Source: Chthonomonadaceae bacterium
GTDB taxonomy: Bacteria; Armatimonadota; Fimbriimonadia; Fimbriimonadales; Fimbriimonadaceae
Direction of reading: 5' to 3'
Length of the DNA: 64,000 nt
Assembly: GCA_015709495.1 (NCBI GenBank)
Contig: CP054189.1
Coordinates: 2,604,001-2,668,000, forward strand
The position numbers and the translations under genes are program-made. Under the pieces are notes generated by a model. That model was not told where the DNA came from, ran no database searches, and worked only from the letters and a program-made list of their open reading frames with translations. Positions 60,503 through 64,000 of the stretch are shown piece by piece. How positions within the stretch are numbered: the first letter of the stretch is position 1; each line of letters starts with the position of its first letter.

Positions 60503-60730
60503 TCAGCTCTTGGGGTCGGGTCCTTGCCCGGATACCCACTTGGTGGCCAGAGTCAGTTCGTCGTCTTCGAGAAGCGCCCAGCACACTCCGCAGAGACCCG
60601 CCCCGTTGACGCCGCGCGACCGGCATAAGAGGCAGGAATCCCGGCTTCGGGCGCGCTGCACTGTGAGGCGGTCGAGAAGCGCGTACCTGAGCCGATCTCT
60701 CGACACGCCCTCGCTATTGACCCTATCCAC
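60503..60730 (-). CDS. Small zinc-ribbon-like protein
   Basis: 75 aa from GTG at 60730. A helical basic N-terminus (RDRLRYALLDRL) leads to two CxxC pairs, CLLC and CGVC, 16 residues apart, a typical zinc ribbon. The C-terminus is LEDDELTLATKWVSGQGPDP. Start: TACACT (60738-60743) seven bases before the GTG, no Shine-Dalgarno, so leaderless. The open frame reaches upstream into the ftsZ terminator and 3' end, but that part looks like noncoding shadow. It lies 100 bases after ftsZ. Function unknown. Confidence 0.65.
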   Translation of the reverse strand: MDRVNSEGVSRDRLRYALLDRLTVQRARSRDSCLLCRSRGVNGAGLCGVCWALLEDDELTLATKWVSGQGPDPKS

Positions 60731-60784
60731 AAGATCGAGTGTACACGGGAATCCCGGCGCCGAATGACGGGGTCCCCAATGAAC

Positions 60785-60814
60785 AAGCCCGAATCGGAGG
60801 TCCGATTCGGGCTT
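60785..60814 (-). terminator. Terminator after ftsZ (perfect 14-bp stem)
   Basis: AAGCCCGAATCGGA (60785-60798), a two-base GG spacer, then the exact reverse complement (60801-60814), centred 31 bases past the ftsZ stop. In the minus-strand direction it is followed by TTGTTC, giving an intrinsic-terminator-like end for the division operon. Confidence 0.85.
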
Positions 60815-60830
60815 TCCTCCGAACGCGCGC

Positions 60831-62027
60831 TTACTGCTTGGCGGCTTGGTGCTCTCGGATGAAGGCGGGGATGTCGAGGTCGGAGTCGTCATAAACGTCT
60901 TCGGCGTCGAAGTCCTCGCCGCGCTGGGCGGGTCGCGCGTTCACGACCGGGGCGTCTCCCTCGTTGGGAACAGGCGGGACGTCCACGAGCTTTTGTGTGC
61001 TGAATCCGGCAGCGTGGACGACGGCTCGATGCCTTTCAGGCTCCGGCTCGGTGGCCTTGACCGTTTCGAGAGGCTCGGCTACTCGCTCGATGGGCAGAAA
61101 CCCCGTCGCAAGCACGGTGATTCGGACCGATCCATCGAGGTTCGGGTCGAGAACGGTACCGAAGTAGATGTCGGCTTCGCTGCCGTCGCAGAGCCCGTGG
61201 AGATAATCCATGGCCTCGGTGACCTCTTGCAGGGTCAGGTCGACGCCGCTTGTGATATTGACGAGGACTCCCCTTGCGCCGTTGATGGTCTGCTCGAGCA
61301 GCGGGCTGTTCGAAGCGGACTGCGCGGCCTGCAAAGCGCGCTGGTCGCCCACTCCATAGCCGATTCCCATCAGCGCGGGTCCCGCGCCGGTCATGACGCT
61401 TCGGACGTCGGCAAAGTCCACATTGATGCTGCCGGGGATCGTGATGATGTCGCTGATCCCTTGGACGCCTTGCCTCAAGACATCGTCGGCGACTCGGAAA
61501 GCGTCGTTGACGGGGGTTCGCTTTTCGACGACCGATTGAATCCGGTCGTTCGGGATCGTGATGATCGTATCAACGCGGCCCATCAAAGAGTCGATGCCTT
61601 GGTCGGCGGTTCGGGCGCGCTTCGGGCCCTCGAAGAAGAACGGCTTCGTGACCACTCCGACGGTCAGAGCGCCGATTTCACGGGCAAGGTCGGCGACGAT
61701 CGGCGCGGCGCCGGTTCCCGTCCCACCGCCCATTCCCGCAGTAATGAAGACCATATCTGCGCTTTCGAGAGCTTTGCGGATTTCGTTCTTGCTCTCTTCA
61801 GCGGCGGCCCGGCCGATTTCGGGATTCCCGCCCGAACCCAGGCCACGGGTCAAGGCCCCGCCAAGCTGAACCTTCTTCTCGGCTTTGCTGAGCTCCAACA
61901 CCTGGGTGTCGGTGTTCATCACGACAAACTCGACTCCTGGGATCCCGGCCTCGATCATGCGATTGACCGCATTCGATCCTCCTCCGCCCACACCGATGAC
62001 TTTAATGGTTGCGTTTTGAACCTTCAC
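60831..62027 (-). CDS. ftsZ: Cell division protein FtsZ
   Basis: 398 aa tubulin-like GTPase forming the Z-ring. [17 protein letters not shown], the tubulin signature [23 protein letters not shown], the T7 loop [11 protein letters not shown] and [13 protein letters not shown] are intact. An Ala/Pro/Glu/Asp-rich linker (about residues 320-380) and the C-terminal conserved peptide DIPAFIREH follow. The GTG at 62027 is chosen: AAGGGG lies about 9 bases upstream and [15 protein letters not shown] matches FtsZ starts. It is 191 bases after ftsA and has its own TATAAT promoter in that gap. Confidence 0.97.
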   Translation of the reverse strand: MKVQNATIKVIGVGGGGSNAVNRMIEAGIPGVEFVVMNTDTQVLELSKAEKKVQLGGALTRGLGSGGNPEIGRAAAEESKNEIRKALESADMVFITAGMGGGTGTGAAPIVADLAREIGALTVGVVTKPFFFEGPKRARTADQGIDSLMGRVDTIITIPNDRIQSVVEKRTPVNDAFRVADDVLRQGVQGISDIITIPGSINVDFADVRSVMTGAGPALMGIGYGVGDQRALQAAQSASNSPLLEQTINGARGVLVNITSGVDLTLQEVTEAMDYLHGLCDGSEADIYFGTVLDPNLDGSVRITVLATGFLPIERVAEPLETVKATEPEPERHRAVVHAAGFSTQKLVDVPPVPNEGDAPVVNARPAQRGEDFDAEDVYDDSDLDIPAFIREHQAAKQ

Positions 62028-62130
62028 AATACATGCCCCTTGTTGATTAACTGCCTCCGCGAACAAGCACCGTTCGGCGAATTCCTAAGACGCTTGAGCC
62101 GAGCACGGATCGCCGAGCCCAGCGCTCCCG

Positions 62131-62136
62131 ATTATA
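62131..62136 (-). promoter_or_regulatory. ftsZ: -10 element of an ftsZ promoter
   Basis: A perfect TATAAT on the minus strand in the ftsA-ftsZ gap, about 104 bases before the ftsZ start. It is flanked by an 11-bp inverted repeat (GTTCGGCGAAT at 62073-62083 and ATTCGCCGAAC at 62173-62183), possible regulator sites. The -35 region is not obvious. Confidence 0.55.
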
Positions 62137-62218
62137 ACCCGTTCGCCATCGAGAAAGGGCGCTCCTTTTCGGATTCGCCGAACGTCTTGATTTTTTCGGC
62201 CCTTCGTGAGCCGCTGCC

Positions 62219-63448
62219 TCAGCGCGAACCGATCGAGGAAAGGAACGTCCGAATGCGGCCTCGCCAGCCGTCCGATTCGGTCGCCGTGGAGAGTTCTTCG
62301 TCGCAGCATTCGAGCGCGAACCGGGCAGCGCCAAAAGCCGGAGAGAACCTCGCGGCCTTGAAGGGTCGGAGCGCTTCACTCGCAGGCCAAGGGTCCTGAA
62401 CCGCGACTCGGGTTTTTGCGAACACTTCGCCAAACGCCTTATCGACTCCCGGCAACAGGGAGCCCCCACCCGTCAGGACCACCGTGCCCACCGGCTCGCT
62501 TAGAAGCCCGCCGGATTCCAACGCGGCCTTGGTGAGTTTGGCGATTTCAGAGACCCGAGAGCTGATGATCTCGCAGAACACCTTGCGCTGCATCGGCCTT
62601 CTCTGGATTTGGCCCAGTTGAAGGACGTCGATCGACTCTCGATCGCTCACGGCCGAAGGGATTGCCGAGCCGAACCGAATCTTGAGGTTTTCCGCTTCTT
62701 CGAACGAGGTTTTGAGGAGTTTGGCGACGTCGGACGTGACGACTTTGCCGCCGAGCGGCACCCTTCCCGCGCCCGACAGCGCGCCTTTGCGAAACACGGC
62801 GAACTCGGTAAGGTCGCCACCGATGTCGATGACCACCGCCCCGGATTCGATCTGCTCGGGGGTGAGCACGGCAAGCCCCGAGCATAGCGGCCGAGCCACG
62901 ATCTGCTCGATCTCCCTACCGACCCCGCTGGCGACCGATTCGAGTGCGTCGATGCCTTCTTCGGGGTACGCGACGAGAATCGACTTGACTTCGAGTTTCG
63001 AGCCCGCTATGCCCACTGGTTGGCGGATGTCGCCCGCGCCATCGACAGCGAATGCGCACGGCACGGCCTGAACTTCGACCAAGCCCTCGTCCAGACGAAC
63101 TTGACGACTGTGGTTGATGACCTTGAGTACGTCGTCGCGGGTGATGGGCCGGTCGGGCGGGACGATCGGACAAAGGCCTTGCGAGCGGACGTAGGAGACG
63201 TCTCCGCCTCCGATCGTGAGAAACATGGCATCCGGCAGAGGGCCTGAGCGCTCAGAAAGGTCTTTGAGCGCCGCGTCCAGGGCCGTCTTCGCTTGGTCGC
63301 GATCCACGATCTTCCCGTCACGGACGGCGTCGCACGCGACATTGGCGGCGGAGAGGACGGAAACGCGCCCTTCGGGTGAGGACTCGGCAACGAGGGCGCA
63401 AACATGCGTGCTCCCAAGATCGGCGACTACGACTCGATGGTTCTTCAT
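62219..63448 (-). CDS. ftsA: Cell division protein FtsA
   Basis: 409 aa actin-fold membrane tether for FtsZ. VVVADLGSTHVCALVAE (phosphate 1), AMFLTIGGGDVSYV, an SHS2/1C domain around VQAVPCAFAVDG, VVIDIGGDLTEFAVFRKG (phosphate 2) and VVLTGGGSLLPGV (adenosine) are in order. A C-terminal amphipathic helix (WRGRIRTFLSSIGSR) would bind the membrane. It overlaps sbp by ATGA (63445-63448) and is followed by the ftsZ gap with an internal promoter. Confidence 0.95.
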   Translation of the reverse strand: MKNHRVVVADLGSTHVCALVAESSPEGRVSVLSAANVACDAVRDGKIVDRDQAKTALDAALKDLSERSGPLPDAMFLTIGGGDVSYVRSQGLCPIVPPDRPITRDDVLKVINHSRQVRLDEGLVEVQAVPCAFAVDGAGDIRQPVGIAGSKLEVKSILVAYPEEGIDALESVASGVGREIEQIVARPLCSGLAVLTPEQIESGAVVIDIGGDLTEFAVFRKGALSGAGRVPLGGKVVTSDVAKLLKTSFEEAENLKIRFGSAIPSAVSDRESIDVLQLGQIQRRPMQRKVFCEIISSRVSEIAKLTKAALESGGLLSEPVGTVVLTGGGSLLPGVDKAFGEVFAKTRVAVQDPWPASEALRPFKAARFSPAFGAARFALECCDEELSTATESDGWRGRIRTFLSSIGSR

Positions 63449-63837
63449 GATTGGCTCGACTGTGATTGTTCTAGCAAGCGCCTCCTTTCTCGCGCGTCAC
63501 GCCACTTAGTTAACATCATACGGCGAATCAAGCTGAGGTTGGTAAAAATCCGACTGCCCATCACCAAGACCGCTGCAAGGAACAAGTTTATGCCAATTTG
63601 GTCGCCAAGCCAAGCCAAAAAGAACGCAATGACGACGTTCGAGACAAATCCGGTCAGAAACACATCGGTCGAGAACTTGCCTTCGACGCCTGAGCGGACG
63701 CCCCCGCAGACGGTGTCGAGGCCCGCTAGGCAAGCAAGGCCGACATAGAACCCCGCCAAGCCGCTGACGGGGCCCAGTTGAAGCATGAGGGCGATGATAA
63801 CCCCCAGGGCCAGCGCAACCAACGGAAGGACGATCAC
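63445..63837 (-). CDS. sbp: Small basic membrane protein (Sbp, DUF1290)
   Basis: 130 aa. Three or four membrane helices (IVLPLVALALGVIIALML; GFYVGLACLAGLDTVCGGV; FVSNVVIAFFLAWLGDQIGINLFLAAVLVMG) and a basic tail (RRMMLTKWRDARERRRLLEQ). Size and position directly upstream of ftsA match the small basic protein of the Bacillus ylxX-sbp-ftsA-ftsZ cluster, DUF1290. Exact function is unknown. GTG at 63837 overlaps the DUF881 stop by 4 bases (63834-63837). Confidence 0.85.
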   Translation of the reverse strand: MIVLPLVALALGVIIALMLQLGPVSGLAGFYVGLACLAGLDTVCGGVRSGVEGKFSTDVFLTGFVSNVVIAFFLAWLGDQIGINLFLAAVLVMGSRIFTNLSLIRRMMLTKWRDARERRRLLEQSQSSQS

Positions 63838-64000
63838 GGTTCAGCGGGCCTCGGCATAGCGAACTTGCGCGCGGTCGGCCCAGCGTACGCCGGAATGCGC
63901 TGCTTCTCCACGGCTTCCATTTGAACCATCGTGGGATCGCCGCTGTTGCGAATCTCGTCGAGAACTCCCAAGCGGAGGTTCATCGCGCCATAAAGAACCT
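63834..64000 (-). CDS. DUF881 protein (YlxX-like), C-terminal end, cut by window edge
   Basis: The last 54 codons read LYGAMNLRLGVLDEI, NSGDPTMVQMEAVEKQRIPAYAGPTARKFAMP. The final block (IPAYAGPTxxKFAMP) is the characteristic C-terminal motif of DUF881, the division-associated YlxW/YlxX family. In Bacillus these lie immediately upstream of sbp. The stop TGA overlaps the sbp GTG (GTGA). The rest of the gene lies beyond the window. Confidence 0.88.
   Translation of the reverse strand, partial: VLYGAMNLRLGVLDEIRNSGDPTMVQMEAVEKQRIPAYAGPTARKFAMPRPAEP

Noticed and set aside
60846-62399. A 517-codon plus-strand frame opposite ftsZ
   Set aside because: It is antisense to a clearly conserved FtsZ, and shows no recognisable motif.

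Overview
The window is about 60% GC, almost fully coding, and looks like chromosome from a diderm, non-proteobacterial bacterium. Two kinds of feature coexist. Outer-membrane features include a type IV pilus secretin, an MCE-domain protein ending in a barrel-like segment, an outer-membrane-barrel candidate and a PEP-CTERM protein. Firmicute-like features include the order ylxX (DUF881)-sbp-ftsA-ftsZ, a HslV with the Bacillus-type N-terminus, and ClpC. With the GHL10, NamZ and DUF2993 proteins, this fits best with Armatimonadota, probably the Fimbriimonadia. That placement is inferred from gene content, not demonstrated.

Layout. 1-2.0 kb: 5' part of dnaK, then a tight minus-strand group hslV / P-II / degenerate REP-type transposase-like protein. 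2.0-7.7 kb: a sensor kinase, a PEP-CTERM protein, two tandem GHL10 glycoside-hydrolase-like proteins and a DUF2993 protein. 7.8-13.5 kb: an accessory block next to tRNA-Leu(UAG), carrying an EcoRI-family DNA methyltransferase (one frameshift), a probable partner nuclease, a 21-bp tandem repeat, a membrane protein and a DUF262-HNH protein. It ends in an intergenic stretch with hairpins and a tRNA-like 3' remnant. 13.5-18.2 kb: an MBL/rhodanese protein, a GT2 glycosyltransferase and an acyl-CoA carboxylase subunit. 18.3-30.0 kb: one large translationally coupled type IV pilus / type II secretion cluster (pseudopilins, PilX-like, HD-GYP, PilM-N-O-P-like-Q-B-C, major pilin). 30.1-35.2 kb: a NatAB-like ABC exporter, an isolated fliD and an outer-membrane protein. 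35.3-41.4 kb: rplJ-rplL, clpC, an MCE protein and rplI. 41.4-46.8 kb: the MoxR / DUF58 / transglutaminase set with holA. 47-50 kb: ROK kinase, a small protein, an acyltransferase E2 and a second small pseudopilin group. 51-60.5 kb: GH15 glucoamylase, a structured RNA element, NamZ, CapA-like, aminotransferase, esterase and UbiA. 60.5-64 kb: a zinc-ribbon protein and the division cluster ftsZ-ftsA-sbp-ylxX.

Working links. The pilus cluster pairs a c-di-GMP phosphodiesterase-type HD-GYP protein with a PilB whose N-terminus resembles the c-di-GMP-binding MshEN domain, which suggests local second-messenger control of pilus assembly. The accessory block looks like a small defence island. Many isolated genes have a TANNNT -10-like box six or seven bases before the start codon and no usable Shine-Dalgarno, pointing to frequent leaderless transcripts. 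Genes inside operons are instead coupled by ATGA or TAATG overlaps.

Limits. Everything rests on reading the sequence by eye. No database search, fold prediction or promoter scoring was run. Both terminal genes are cut by the window edges.
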